Below are positions 54,271-62,971 of a DNA stretch of 64,000 nucleotides, one piece after another. The DNA lies in assembly GCA_027313705.1 (NCBI GenBank), contig DAHVDE010000014.1, positions 50,515 through 114,514 of the forward strand, written 5' to 3'. The number at the start of each line of letters is the position of its first letter. Position 1 is the first letter of the stretch. The DNA is from Actinomycetota bacterium. GTDB taxonomy: Bacteria > Actinomycetota > Actinomycetes > Streptosporangiales > Streptosporangiaceae. The position numbers were made by a program, and so were the translations under genes. A model generated the notes under the pieces. That model had not been told where the DNA came from and made no database searches. It saw nothing but the letters and a program-made list of their open reading frames with translations.

Positions 54271-55230
54271 TAAGCTGCACCGGTTGCTGGGTGGCGAGCC
54301 GCTAGCCTGGCTGATGCGGCGGGCACGCGACCGGCTAGAGGCCGGGCGCCCGCTCACCGGCACGGTTACCCTGCCGGCCGCCAGCGCGGAACAGCGGCGC
54401 GCGGCTGAACGGCTGACCGGAAGAACGGCTCGCTCCGGAGCCTCCCTGTCGTTGTCGTTGTCCGAGATCGATCGCATCCTGCGAGAAAGCGGCACCGCGC
54501 CAGGCGGCCTGGCGGAAGCGGTAGTCCGGTTGACCGGCCCGGTTCGCGATCGTCAGCGCGAGCAACCTGACCTGGCGGTCGCCTGGGCCGACGCGTTCGC
54601 CTCGCTCAACGATCGGCAGGCTCGCTGCGGAATGCTGCGGTGACGCGCACGCCCTGGACGACGGGCGCCCGGCAGGAACGCTGGTACTGTCAGTGGTCCG
54701 CGCCCTGGCCGGGCTGCCGTTCGCAGCCGACGGGACGGCGGATTCTCGTCGCACCGCGTGGGCCGGCGTCGGCGTATATCTCGACGACCTGTCCTCGCTC
54801 GTGCTCTGCCTTGGCCTGCCTGGCGATACTCGCACAGCGCTCGGGAGGATGCTGGCCTCGTGCCGGGAGGCGGGGCAGCCGGCCGTGCTCGCGCTGCGGA
54901 TGCTGCGCTGCCATGACGGGCCATTGCTCGCGGATCGGGTCAGGACTTGCGAGAACCCGGTGGTGGTCGCGGCCGCCGCGGACGAATTCGGCCCGCAGTG
55001 CTGTCCGCTTGTCTGCGTCAACGGCCAGCCATCGGCCGCAGGCCGTAAGCTGCTAGAACTGCTCGCCGCAGGCGAGGCCACCTTCGACTACCACGGCGAC
55101 TTCGACTGGGGCGGCATCAGGATCGCCGGCACTGTCAGGAACTGGGTCAACTGGCGGCCCTGGCGATATGACCGCCTGCTACCCGCTTTACAGCGCCGCA
55201 CCGGGCTAGGCCGAGTCCTGCCAGTTCCTG
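54242..55230 (+). pseudogene. Wadjet type III JetD (TIGR02679/DUF2399-type) relic
   Basis: The first part (LHRLLGGEPLAWLMRRARDR, GRPLTGTVTLPAASAEQRRA) matches the N-terminal domain of TIGR02679 proteins. The frame breaks near 54,640. From about 54,693 the C-terminal toprim-like DUF2399 domain is readable (CENPVVVAAAADEFG, VCVNGQPSAAG, YHGDFDWGGIRIA), and it shifts again after RPWRYD near 55,170. JetD is the nuclease subunit of Wadjet systems. It directly follows the JetC relic in the normal order. JetA and JetB are absent upstream, where an unrelated Ig-like gene and repeat copy B lie instead. Confidence 0.82.
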
Positions 55231-55492
55231 GCCCGGATGATCAGGAACCCGGACGTCTCCCCGCAAGTTCTGAGATTTCGGCGGCAACCAGCTGTCCTGC
55301 CTTCGCCTATCGCGTGTCTCTCGTGATGTTGGCCGTGAGTGCGGGCGGTCCGCCCGTGAGCCGTGGCCACAGGTCAGGATTGAGGTATTCTTGGACCGAA
55401 ACCGCATGCGCATAGCGTGCGGCCGCCGCTCAGGACCCTGGCGGCACGTGACAGCTCTGTCGTCGATGTGCGTGTACCAGGAGTCATCCGCA

Positions 55493-56581
55493 ATGCAATC
55501 CAGTGTGACCGGCGCCGCCGCCCCCCAATCTGCTGAGCTGTCCGCCCTGCGGCGTGGCAGTGACTATGCGCAACTGTCCCGTCAGATCCGGCAGGCTGGC
55601 CTGATGGAACGGCGCCCGGGACGCTACGCCTGGCGCATCACGGTGACGGTGCTGCTCCTGGCCGCCTCCTGGACAGGATTCGTTCTCGTGGGAAACTCAT
55701 GGTGGCAGTTGGCCATAGCCGCGCTTCTTGCCGTCATGTTCACTCAGGTCGGCTTCCTCGGGCATGACGCTGGCCACCGGCAGATCTCAAGGTCCCGGCG
55801 GGTCAGCAGCATCCTTGGAGTACTGCTCGGCAACCTCGGCGTCGGCATGAGCTATGACTGGTGGATCAATAAGCACACCCGCCATCACGCCCATCCCAAC
55901 ATCGAGGGCGCCGACCCCGACATCTCGGTAGGCGCCCTGGCGTTCACGTCCCGCCAGGCGTCCGACAGCAAGGGCCCGCTCAGCATTCTGTTCCGCTACC
56001 AGGCATACCTGTTCTTTCCGTTGTTGCTGGGCGAGGCGACCAGTTTGCATGTCGCCAGCATCCGCGCGCTGGCAAGCGGATCGACAAGGAACCGGTTTAC
56101 CGAGGCCGCCCTGCTCGCGACGCACATCGCCGGTTACCTGACGATCGTGTTCCTGGTTCTCCCGCCGGTCAAGGCGGTCGTTTTCATGGTGGTCAATCAG
56201 GGCCTTTTCGGCCTGTACCTGGGTGCATCGTTCGCTCCCAATCACAAGGGCATGCCTATCATGACGGCTGAGGACGAATGTGATTTCCTGCGCCGCCAGG
56301 CGCTCACTTCCCGCAACATCACCGGCGACTGGCTCACCGACCTGACTCTTGGCGGCCTGAACTACCAGATCGAGCACCACCTGTTTCCTTCCATGCCTCG
56401 CTCGAACCTCCGTCGGGCACAGCCTCTTGTCAGGGACTTCTGCTTGCGGCGAGAGGTTCCTTACTGCCAGACCAGCCTCACGGCCTCCTACGCGCAAGCT
56501 CTGCGCCACCTCGATACTGTCGGCAAGACGGTACGCCGACGTGACGCGCTTGCCGCTACAGCGCGGCAGGTCGCGCCGTAG
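55493..56581 (+). CDS. Membrane fatty acid desaturase (acyl-lipid type)
   Basis: A 362-residue integral-membrane desaturase. The three histidine boxes that hold the di-iron centre are intact: HDAGH at 91-95, HTRHH at about 128-132, and QIEHH near 291-295, where Gln replaces the first His as in front-end desaturases. Four hydrophobic helices separate them. It introduces a double bond into membrane lipid acyl chains. The ATG at 55493 was chosen because AGGAG lies nine bases upstream; the open frame extends further back into the JetD relic without coding character. The gene stands alone with no visible partner reductase. Confidence 0.93.
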   Translation: MQSSVTGAAAPQSAELSALRRGSDYAQLSRQIRQAGLMERRPGRYAWRITVTVLLLAASWTGFVLVGNSWWQLAIAALLAVMFTQVGFLGHDAGHRQISRSRRVSSILGVLLGNLGVGMSYDWWINKHTRHHAHPNIEGADPDISVGALAFTSRQASDSKGPLSILFRYQAYLFFPLLLGEATSLHVASIRALASGSTRNRFTEAALLATHIAGYLTIVFLVLPPVKAVVFMVVNQGLFGLYLGASFAPNHKGMPIMTAEDECDFLRRQALTSRNITGDWLTDLTLGGLNYQIEHHLFPSMPRSNLRRAQPLVRDFCLRREVPYCQTSLTASYAQALRHLDTVGKTVRRRDALAATARQVAP

Positions 56582-56661
56582 CCAAGGATCGAGGCCGCGT
56601 GCTGCAAGGTGAAGCCCAGGTTCTTCATGCAAGCCGGTTGCGCGTAGAATCAGCGGCGTCT

Positions 56662-57246
56662 ATGGAGGTGCTGGTTGTGTGGGTTTTCCTGGAGACCGAG
56701 CGATTGGTGCTGCGCCGGTTCACTGAGGCCGATGCGGACAATCTGTTTGGTCTGGACAGCGACCCCGAGGTAATGCATTTCATCACCGGCGGCCGGCCTA
56801 CCCGTCGCGAGGACATCGTGAGTGACGTGCTGCCGGCGTTCCTTAGGTATTACGAGAGCTTCCCTGGGTATGGCTTCTGGGCTGCCATCGAGAAGTCCAC
56901 GGGGGAGTTCCTCGGCTGGTTTCACCTTAGGCCGCGGGACGGAAGCCTTCCCGACCAGCCGGAACTCGGGTACCGGCTGCGCAGGTCGGCGTGGGGCAAA
57001 GGCTACGGTACGGAAGGATCGCGGGCTCTGATCTGTAAGGGCTTCACCGAATTTGGTGCTCGCCGGGTCTTCGCGGAGACAATGGCGGTGCACACGGCGT
57101 CTCGGCGGGTCATGGAGAAGGCGGGCTTGACCTTTGTGCGGACCTTCGATCGGCGGAGCCCGTATAAGATAGCGGGTCGCGAGCAAAGGGACGTGGAGTA
57201 TGCGCTGTCCAGGTCTGCCTGGGAGCAGCAGGAAGCGGTCGGCTAA
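56662..57246 (+). CDS. GNAT-family N-acetyltransferase (RimJ/RimL type)
   Basis: A 194-residue acetyltransferase. LETERLVLRRFTEADADNLF opens the domain, ELGYRLRRSAWGKGYGTEG carries the acetyl-CoA pyrophosphate loop, and SRRVMEKAGLTFVRTF is the C-terminal core. It would acetylate an amine on a protein, peptide or small molecule; the substrate is unknown. GTG 56677 has GGAGG eight bases before it and is a plausible alternative to ATG 56662. It is free-standing after the desaturase. Confidence 0.88.
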   Translation: MEVLVVWVFLETERLVLRRFTEADADNLFGLDSDPEVMHFITGGRPTRREDIVSDVLPAFLRYYESFPGYGFWAAIEKSTGEFLGWFHLRPRDGSLPDQPELGYRLRRSAWGKGYGTEGSRALICKGFTEFGARRVFAETMAVHTASRRVMEKAGLTFVRTFDRRSPYKIAGREQRDVEYALSRSAWEQQEAVG

Positions 57247-57607
57247 GAGCCGCGTGTCCGCGCTAACCCAGCGGTGGCCTGGCGGCCGGACAGGACAGTA
57301 TCGAGGCCCGCGCCGAATCGAAGATCCCGGTCGTCGGCCCACACGTGCTCGCCGAAGTCAGCCAGGACAGGGACTGGCCGGCCGGGAGCGAAAGAACTCG
57401 TGCAGTTGATGATTTTCTATTCCGCAACCCGATGGGCGGACATGTCCGGTCGGCGTGGCACAGCCAGCCTGCATGCGAGACCCAGGCGAGGCGACGCGCA
57501 GGGTATCGTGGACAGTGACCAAGGCTTCCTGCCACGCTAACAACCCCGTCGGCGCCGCCAGAGGCACAAGATACTGTCCCGCAACGGGACAGGGACGGGC
57601 CTGCGCT
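57247..57607. other. Intergenic stretch without recognised gene
   Basis: These 361 bases between the GNAT and DUF5994 genes contain short open frames on both strands, but none starts with a ribosome site or resembles a family I know. No hairpin terminator or tRNA-like fold was evident. Confidence 0.4.
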
Positions 57608-58138
57608 ATGGCACTGGCTAGCACGCAAGTTGTCAAGATCTCCTCATCTGATCTTCCTGACCGGACCGCGACTGACCGGGCGAGGCTGACTCTGGTTCCT
57701 ATTGCCCTGCGGCACGGCGGCATCAACGGTGGTTGGTGGCCGCGTTCAAGGGACGCCGCAGCCGAGTTGCCCGCGCTCATCAGCGAGCTGAGCACGCGGA
57801 CTGGCAGGGTCAGGCGGATCGCGCTTCAGGTGGACGCTTTCGGCAGTATCCCCCGTCAGCTCTCTGCTGACGGACGCAAAGTGCATGTCGGCTGGTTCAG
57901 GCACATGAATCCGCTGACGGCCATCCTGACCATGGCCGACCAGGATGACCTCATCCTGCTGGTGGTACCACCAGAGGCGAGCCAGGCAGCCGCGGCCGAG
58001 ATGCTCAGACTGGCAGTGGCCGGCCGCCCTGACCAGCAGCCGGCCGCCATGATCGCGGCCGGCCTCGCCGTCGGCGACGGTCAGCTCACGAACAGCGTGA
58101 TGGCGATGAACTGGCAGGTCGCCGCGGCGCAGACGTAA
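57608..58138 (+). CDS. DUF5994 family protein
   Basis: A 176-residue cytoplasmic protein of the actinobacterial DUF5994 family. The pattern RLTLVPIALRHGGINGGWWP, then SRDAAAELPALISEL and DLILLVVPPEASQ, is typical, with the GGWWPRSRD block most conserved. The function of this family is unknown; members are often found near stress-response and GAF-ANTAR genes, as here. ATG 57608 was preferred because the upstream extension lacks family similarity. Its last 58 bases overlap the 3' end of the convergent channel gene. Confidence 0.8.
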   Translation: MALASTQVVKISSSDLPDRTATDRARLTLVPIALRHGGINGGWWPRSRDAAAELPALISELSTRTGRVRRIALQVDAFGSIPRQLSADGRKVHVGWFRHMNPLTAILTMADQDDLILLVVPPEASQAAAAEMLRLAVAGRPDQQPAAMIAAGLAVGDGQLTNSVMAMNWQVAAAQT

Positions 58139-58791
58139 GCGTGAAAGACCTCGTGGTAGCCGAATACGGACGGGCAGGGATCGGGCCGCCGGCGGTGGTA
58201 GGAAACCGCTCCGATCAGGTAAAGGAGACCGCCGGCCAGCATGAGCGCGCCCGGGGCAAGGCCGGCGTGGATCCAGACTCCGGGCAGCGCGAGGGCGGCT
58301 GTCCAGCCCAGTCCGACGAAGGTCGCGCCGACGAGGAGTTCGGGAGCGTGCATCCGGGCGAGGTGGATCGTGGCCGCAGTCAGGGTCAGTGCCCATAGCA
58401 CGATCAGGCAGACCCAGCCGAAGGTCCCACGGGTGGTGAGGAGGAAAGCCGGCGTGGCCGTGCCGGCGATGAGGAAGAAGATCATCGCGTGGTCCAGTCG
58501 CTGCAGCCACCGGCTCCACTGGGCGGTCCAGGTGCCGCGGTGATACAGAGCGCTGACTCCGAAGAGCGCGCTTACGCTGACCGCATAAATGGCGGTGGCG
58601 GTGATCCGGGTGGCGCCGTGCGCGGCCGCCAGCAGCAGCGTGCCGAATACCAGTGAGGCCACAAACCACAGCGCATGCAGCCAGCCCCGCAGGAGCGGCT
58701 TCTGATAGTAAATTCCGCGCCGGGCATCGTAAAGCGCATTCGTGGCCCGTGACCTGGACGCCTGCACTTGACCTGGGGAACTGGTGCTCAT
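58081..58791 (-). CDS. Hemolysin III / TrhA-like (PAQR) membrane protein
   Basis: A 236-residue protein with seven predicted helices. Hallmark motifs of the PAQR/hemolysin III superfamily are present: GVSALYHRG after helix 2, LDHAMIFFLIAGTATPAF in helix 3, and HEVFHAYVCAAATCQF at the end, giving the zinc-site Ser, Asp and His residues. In bacteria these proteins affect membrane fluidity or energetics, which fits the desaturase 2 kb away, although no operon links them. ATG 58791 gives the usual length; longer starts exist to 58857. Confidence 0.9.
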   Translation of the reverse strand: MSTSSPGQVQASRSRATNALYDARRGIYYQKPLLRGWLHALWFVASLVFGTLLLAAAHGATRITATAIYAVSVSALFGVSALYHRGTWTAQWSRWLQRLDHAMIFFLIAGTATPAFLLTTRGTFGWVCLIVLWALTLTAATIHLARMHAPELLVGATFVGLGWTAALALPGVWIHAGLAPGALMLAGGLLYLIGAVSYHRRRPDPCPSVFGYHEVFHAYVCAAATCQFIAITLFVS

Positions 58792-59110
58792 CTGGCCTGC
58801 TATCTGGGGGTTAACGGGGTAGCGGGGGAGCGGGCCGCAGGCCAGGGAGGAAGCCAAAGCTCCGGACGCTAGCTGCGCATCCGCCAGTACCTGGGTTGCG
58901 ACGGCCGAGGGTCCAGAGCCATGGCTACTGTACGCGCATCTTCGACGCCTTACGCACAGGCTCAGCCGTCCGGCCGGCCAGGGGTGGTGATGGGTGGCGC
59001 TATTTTCGGCGCACTCCGCGGGGAGCAGGCCTGCGCTGGGTCAGCGGCTGCCGGGGGACTTTCTCACGGTCATGGACAACCCTTGCTGCTGATGCAGAAA
59101 GGTGGCTCGA

Positions 59111-59388
59111 ATGGCCGTCGCGGAATTTAGCGTGCGCGAGTGCAACGGCCACGTCGTCGTGAGCCTGCGCGAAGAGCCTGACGTAACAGGCGCCGCCAAG
59201 GTAGCGACAGCGCTTGTGCAGGTCGCGGTCCTTGAGTTCATCGACTCAAGCGCCTGGCAGCGATGGTGCACGCGCGCAAGCATGCCCGGCAGGCGGGCGG
59301 CGACCTGCTGCTGGCAGCACCGCCGGAATTTGGGGATCATACCGAATACGTGGCGCAAACCCTATGCATGGACGCCGTAGCAGGGTAA
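59111..59388 (+). pseudogene. STAS-domain anti-sigma-factor antagonist, frameshifted relic
   Basis: From the ATG at 59111, MAVAEFSVRECNGHVVVSL is a normal STAS opening. It is followed by LEFIDSSA, which holds the phospho-acceptor serine context. At about 59,255 the frame changes, and the expected helix (HARKHARQAGGDLLLAAPP) continues in another frame to the TAA at 59386-59388. The stretch between strand 2 and the serine loop is also shorter than usual, suggesting a small deletion. It is probably inactive. Confidence 0.65.
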
Positions 59389-59626
59389 CCTGGAAAATAA
59401 GCTCCGGACCTTGGGTAATTGTCGCCGTGATAATCTGCGTCGACAGTGCAAAGGTCCGGACTTTGTTTCCTTCGTACGCGGACCGGTTCCCGGCAGGACA
59501 CCACGGGTTAAAAGACGGTGGAGAATATCCGGGAGAACTTTTTCTCCCGTTGAGAACCCGCCGGCCTGGCCAGCGCAGCTGCTTCCTACCTTTTCATTAT
59601 GTCAGTAAACGTACAGAAAGGCAGAC

Positions 59627-59791
59627 GTGAACATTTCCGGGAATATTAACGACAAAGCCGAGACGGCTCGGGGCGGTGCCAGGAAAATCGACGGCTGTAT
59701 CAGCGGCAGCCAGTGCCTGTAAGTCAAAGATCGCCGCGAGCAGTTCATGGGCAACCTCAAGCAAGCCGTGCCGGCGTGGCGCGGAGGATGA
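59627..59791 (+). pseudogene. CsbD-like stress protein, frameshifted
   Basis: The GTG at 59627 starts NISGNINDKAETARGGARKI, a CsbD-like N-terminus, but the frame ends at a TAA at 59720-59722 after 31 codons. The remainder typical of CsbD (REQFMGNLKQA) is readable in another frame to the TGA at 59789-59791. One or more base changes near 59,715 broke the gene. CsbD proteins are small general-stress proteins. Confidence 0.6.
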
Positions 59792-59965
59792 AAATGATCC
59801 CAGCGTGGCAGCTCATAGTCGGTGCTGACGCTGGCTGAGCCGCCGAACGGTACGGTATCTCGCCTGCGGTTGCCCGGCCAGTGGCCGGCTTTGCGGCTGC
59901 GACAACGGCGTGCCTCGTGGCCTTGCTTCTTGCATGATCGGCTGGAATGTGAACCGGAGGGCTGA

Positions 59966-60658
59966 ATGTCACATGACAGGCTTCAGCGGATCCTGTCCGC
60001 GCTCTCGGCCGACGGAGAGGGGTGGTCCGCCTCACGGCTATGTGAGGTCTGCCCGGAGATTGTCGGCGCGAACGGTGCCGGGGTCATGCTGATGTCCGGC
60101 GACATACCGCGAGGGTCCTTGTGCACCACGGATGGCGTGAGCCACTTGATCGAGGAGTTGCAGTACGCCTTGGGCGAAGGCCCGTGCATCGATGCTTATC
60201 ATCAGGACACGGTCGTGGCCGAACCTGACCTGGCGGCTCCGGCTACCCGCCGGTGGTTCGCCTTCTCGCCGCCCGCGATCGAAGCTGGAGTGCGGGCAGT
60301 GTTCGGGCTCCCCTTGCGAGTCGGTACTGTGCGCCTGGGAGCGCTAAATCTCTACCGTGACTCTGCGGGTCCGCTCAGCCGCGATCAGCACGCCGACGCG
60401 CTGGTGATGGCCGATGTAGCCGCCCGCTGGGTACTTGAAGTGCAAGCGGGAGCCCCTCCCGACGTGATAGCGCGCGAACTGGAGATCGGCGCTGACTTTC
60501 ACTACACCGTGCACAACGCAGCTGGCATGGTGTCTGTCCAGCAAAGCGTCAGCGTCGCGGAAGCGCTCATCCGGCTGCGCGCATTCGCTTTCAGCAGCGG
60601 CCGCCCGCTCGCTGAGGTCGCCCGTGATGTTGTTGCCGGCACGCTCCGGCTAGGCTGA
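59966..60658 (+). CDS. GAF-ANTAR domain protein
   Basis: A 230-residue regulator. A GAF sensor domain covers about residues 15-160 (GANGAGVMLMSGD, ALGEGPCIDAYHQDTVV, VFGLPLRVGTVRLGALNLY). A shorter C-terminal ANTAR-like helical module (AAGMVSVQQSVSVAEALIRL, RPLAEVARDVVAG) follows. ANTAR modules bind paired RNA stem-loops and act as antiterminators, but the usual Gln-Ala-Lys-Gly stretch is replaced here, so RNA binding is less certain than for the second copy at 62129. The ATG at 59966 has GGAGGG just upstream. Confidence 0.85.
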   Translation: MSHDRLQRILSALSADGEGWSASRLCEVCPEIVGANGAGVMLMSGDIPRGSLCTTDGVSHLIEELQYALGEGPCIDAYHQDTVVAEPDLAAPATRRWFAFSPPAIEAGVRAVFGLPLRVGTVRLGALNLYRDSAGPLSRDQHADALVMADVAARWVLEVQAGAPPDVIARELEIGADFHYTVHNAAGMVSVQQSVSVAEALIRLRAFAFSSGRPLAEVARDVVAGTLRLG

Positions 60659-60985
60659 ACCCGCCTGCGCCCAGTGCTCGGCAGGGGCTCTGCCCGCATG
60701 TTGCACATAACGTCGTCTTTGGCTACCTCGAGTCGACAGCACGCGTGCCAGGCGGAATGGCATGAGGCATCCGCCCATGAGCTGCGTGACTTGCGCCGAT
60801 TTGCCAGATGCCGTTAACTAGGAGGGCGGCTTGGCCGGTCCGGACCTCGCGCTTGCTCGCTCGCCGCTTCTGCCATCCGAGTGAGTGCGGGGATTTCATG
60901 AGCCAGCGGTTGAGGTCCGGGTCTGATCTTGCGGGTGCCGGTTGAGTGGCCTTCCTGCCGCTACCGTGCCTACTGTCGCCGAACC
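60659..60985. other. Intergenic stretch without recognised gene
   Basis: These 327 bases between the first GAF-ANTAR gene and the GT4 gene hold no gene I can support. A minus-strand open frame crosses into the GT4 gene, but it has no family similarity and runs opposite to a well-supported gene. Confidence 0.4.
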
Positions 60986-62050
60986 GTGAAAAGAGCGGCG
61001 CTGGCGCGCGACGGCGCGCGGTCACTCCACGTCGCCATGGTCGCACCGCCATATTTCTGCGTTCCTCCCGCCGCATACGGCGGGATCGAGGCTGTGGTCG
61101 CTGACCTGGTCGATACCCTCGTCGGTCGCGGGCACGAGGTGACACTCATCGGTGCAGGCCGCCACGCCACGAGGGCGCAGCGGTTCATTGCCACCTACGA
61201 CACCGAGTCAGCTGACCGGCTGGGGGAGCTCATGCCTGAACTGGTTCACGCGGCGAAGGTGGCCGGCATCCTGGACAAGCTGGATGCCGACGTTATTCAC
61301 GACCACACGGTGGCCGGCCCGCTGACCGCCTTGCGGCGGCTGACGCCAGCCATCACTACAGTCCACGGACCGGTCACCGGGGAACGCGGCGAGTTCTACC
61401 GGGCGCTCGGCGGCGTAGTCCGCCTGACCGCGATATCTGATGCGCAGCGGTCCACGGCGCCCGACCTCCCGTGGATCGCCACCGTTCACAACGCGATTCG
61501 CGCTGAGACGTTCCCGTTCCACGCCGAGAAGGACAATTACACCCTCTTTCTCGGCCGGTTTCATCCGGAGAAGGCGCCGCACCTGGCGATTGACGCCACC
61601 CGCGCCGCCGGGCTCCAAATCGTCCTGGCAGGAAAATGCTCAGAGCCGATTGAGCGCGCCTATTTCAGTCAGGAGATCGAGCCAAGGATCGGTCCGGACG
61701 TGACCATTTTCGGCGTAGCCGGACCCGTGGCCAAACGCGCGTTGCTGGCCAAGGCCGCCTGTTTGCTGTTCCCGATTACCTGGGACGAGCCTTTCGGCCT
61801 GGTCATGATCGAGGCCATGGCGTGCGGCACGCCGGTAGTAGCGCTGCGGCGTGGCGCGGTGCCAGAACTGGTCGCGGACGGCCAGACCGGGATCATCGCC
61901 GACGACCCGGTCGACCTGCCCGACGCCATCGCGCAGGCGAGAGACCTCGACCCGGCACTGTGCCGCAAGCATGTGGAGACCCACTTCACCGTCGAGGTGA
62001 TGGGGGCAGGCTATGAAGCCGTGTACCGGCAGATCCTCGCCGCCAGTTGA
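60986..62050 (+). CDS. Glycosyltransferase family 4
   Basis: A 354-residue GT-B enzyme. The N-terminal acceptor domain has APPYFCVPPAAYGGIEAVV and VIHDHTVAGPL. The C-terminal donor domain has YTLFLGRFHPEKAPHLAI and the E-x7-E motif in EPFGLVMIEAMACGTPVVA. GTG 60986 is preferred; ATG 61037 (MVAPPYF) would still keep the fold and TTG 60929 seems too long. It is separate from the main polysaccharide locus and lies between two GAF-ANTAR genes. It resembles GT4 enzymes that act on small sugars in stress metabolism, but the acceptor is unknown. Confidence 0.88.
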   Translation: MKRAALARDGARSLHVAMVAPPYFCVPPAAYGGIEAVVADLVDTLVGRGHEVTLIGAGRHATRAQRFIATYDTESADRLGELMPELVHAAKVAGILDKLDADVIHDHTVAGPLTALRRLTPAITTVHGPVTGERGEFYRALGGVVRLTAISDAQRSTAPDLPWIATVHNAIRAETFPFHAEKDNYTLFLGRFHPEKAPHLAIDATRAAGLQIVLAGKCSEPIERAYFSQEIEPRIGPDVTIFGVAGPVAKRALLAKAACLLFPITWDEPFGLVMIEAMACGTPVVALRRGAVPELVADGQTGIIADDPVDLPDAIAQARDLDPALCRKHVETHFTVEVMGAGYEAVYRQILAAS

Positions 62051-62128
62051 CCGACCACAGACCGGGCAGGTCAGAAACGGCGCACTGCGATGGTCCGGGC
62101 GGGAATTGCCCTGGGCTAGTCTGGCGTC

Positions 62129-62881
62129 ATGGTCGCCACTGTGGATGAGCGCCTTGCCCAGACGTTCGTCGAGCTGGCCGACACTCTGGTCGGCGGCTTT
62201 GACCTGATGGAGTTCCTGCACATGCTGGCCGAGCGGTGCGTGGAGCTTCTTGAGGTAGAGGCAGCGGGGCTGCTGCTGGCCAACGGGCGGGGTGCGCTGC
62301 AGCTAGTCGCGGCCTCCACGGAGCAGGCAAGGCTCGTCGAGCTGTTCCAGATCCAGCATGACGAAGGTCCGTGCCTGGACAGTTACCACACTGGTCTGCC
62401 CGTCATCGTGAGGGACATCACCGCCGCAGATGCCTCGGCCCGGTGGCCGAGGTTCGTCGTTTCCGCCGTGGAGATGGGCTTTGCAAGTGTCCATGCCATC
62501 CCGATGCGATTGCGCGACCAGGTCATTGGCACCCTTAACCTATTCGGCTCCACGCCTGACTGCCTAGAGCCCGCGGTGGCGCGGGCAGCCAAGGCGCTAG
62601 TCGACGTGGCCACGATCGGGATCTTGCAAGAGCGCGCCACTCGCGAACATGAACTTGTCGCCGGGCAGCTTCAGGGCGCGCTCAACAGCCGGGTGAGCAT
62701 CGAGCAGGCCAAGGGGATAATCGCCGAGCGCCTTCACGTAACACCGGATCAGGCATTTCTCGCGCTGCGGCAGTATGCACGCAACAACAACCGCCCTCTG
62801 ACCCAGCTGGCCGGTGACATCATCAGCGGCAACGTCAGCATCCCTGCCGCTGGCCAGGCCAAGCCCAGGCCGACTTGCTGA
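62129..62881 (+). CDS. GAF-ANTAR transcription antitermination regulator
   Basis: A 250-residue protein with a complete GAF domain (FLHMLAERCVELLEVEAAGL, HDEGPCLDSYHTGLPVIV, AIPMRLRDQVIGTLNLF). A canonical C-terminal ANTAR domain follows (LNSRVSIEQAKGIIAERLHV, PDQAFLALRQYARNNNRPL, LAGDII). ANTAR binds dual hexanucleotide-loop RNA hairpins to prevent termination. The ATG at 62129 lies 78 bases after the GT4 stop, so co-transcription is possible. The ligand sensed by the GAF domain is unknown. Confidence 0.93.
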   Translation: MVATVDERLAQTFVELADTLVGGFDLMEFLHMLAERCVELLEVEAAGLLLANGRGALQLVAASTEQARLVELFQIQHDEGPCLDSYHTGLPVIVRDITAADASARWPRFVVSAVEMGFASVHAIPMRLRDQVIGTLNLFGSTPDCLEPAVARAAKALVDVATIGILQERATREHELVAGQLQGALNSRVSIEQAKGIIAERLHVTPDQAFLALRQYARNNNRPLTQLAGDIISGNVSIPAAGQAKPRPTC

Positions 62882-62921
62882 CCGGTTCTGGGTGCCTGCC
62901 CATTCGACCGGTTGCGCGTGT

Positions 62922-62971
62922 GCAGATGAGGCGCTTGCTGGCCGCAAAAGTCCTTGCCTTTAGTTGATCGT
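62922..62971 (+). repeat. Interspersed repeat, copy C
   Basis: Third copy of the element of about 45 bp (core GGCGCTTGCTGGCCGCAAAA, ending AGTTGATCGT). It covers the last codons and stop of the ABC permease gene, which reads from the other strand, and the gap to the GAF-ANTAR gene. Confidence 0.7.

Noticed and set aside
60723..61145. A 140-codon minus-strand open frame
   Set aside because: It overlaps the well-supported GT4 gene start on the other strand, is low in complexity, and has no family match.
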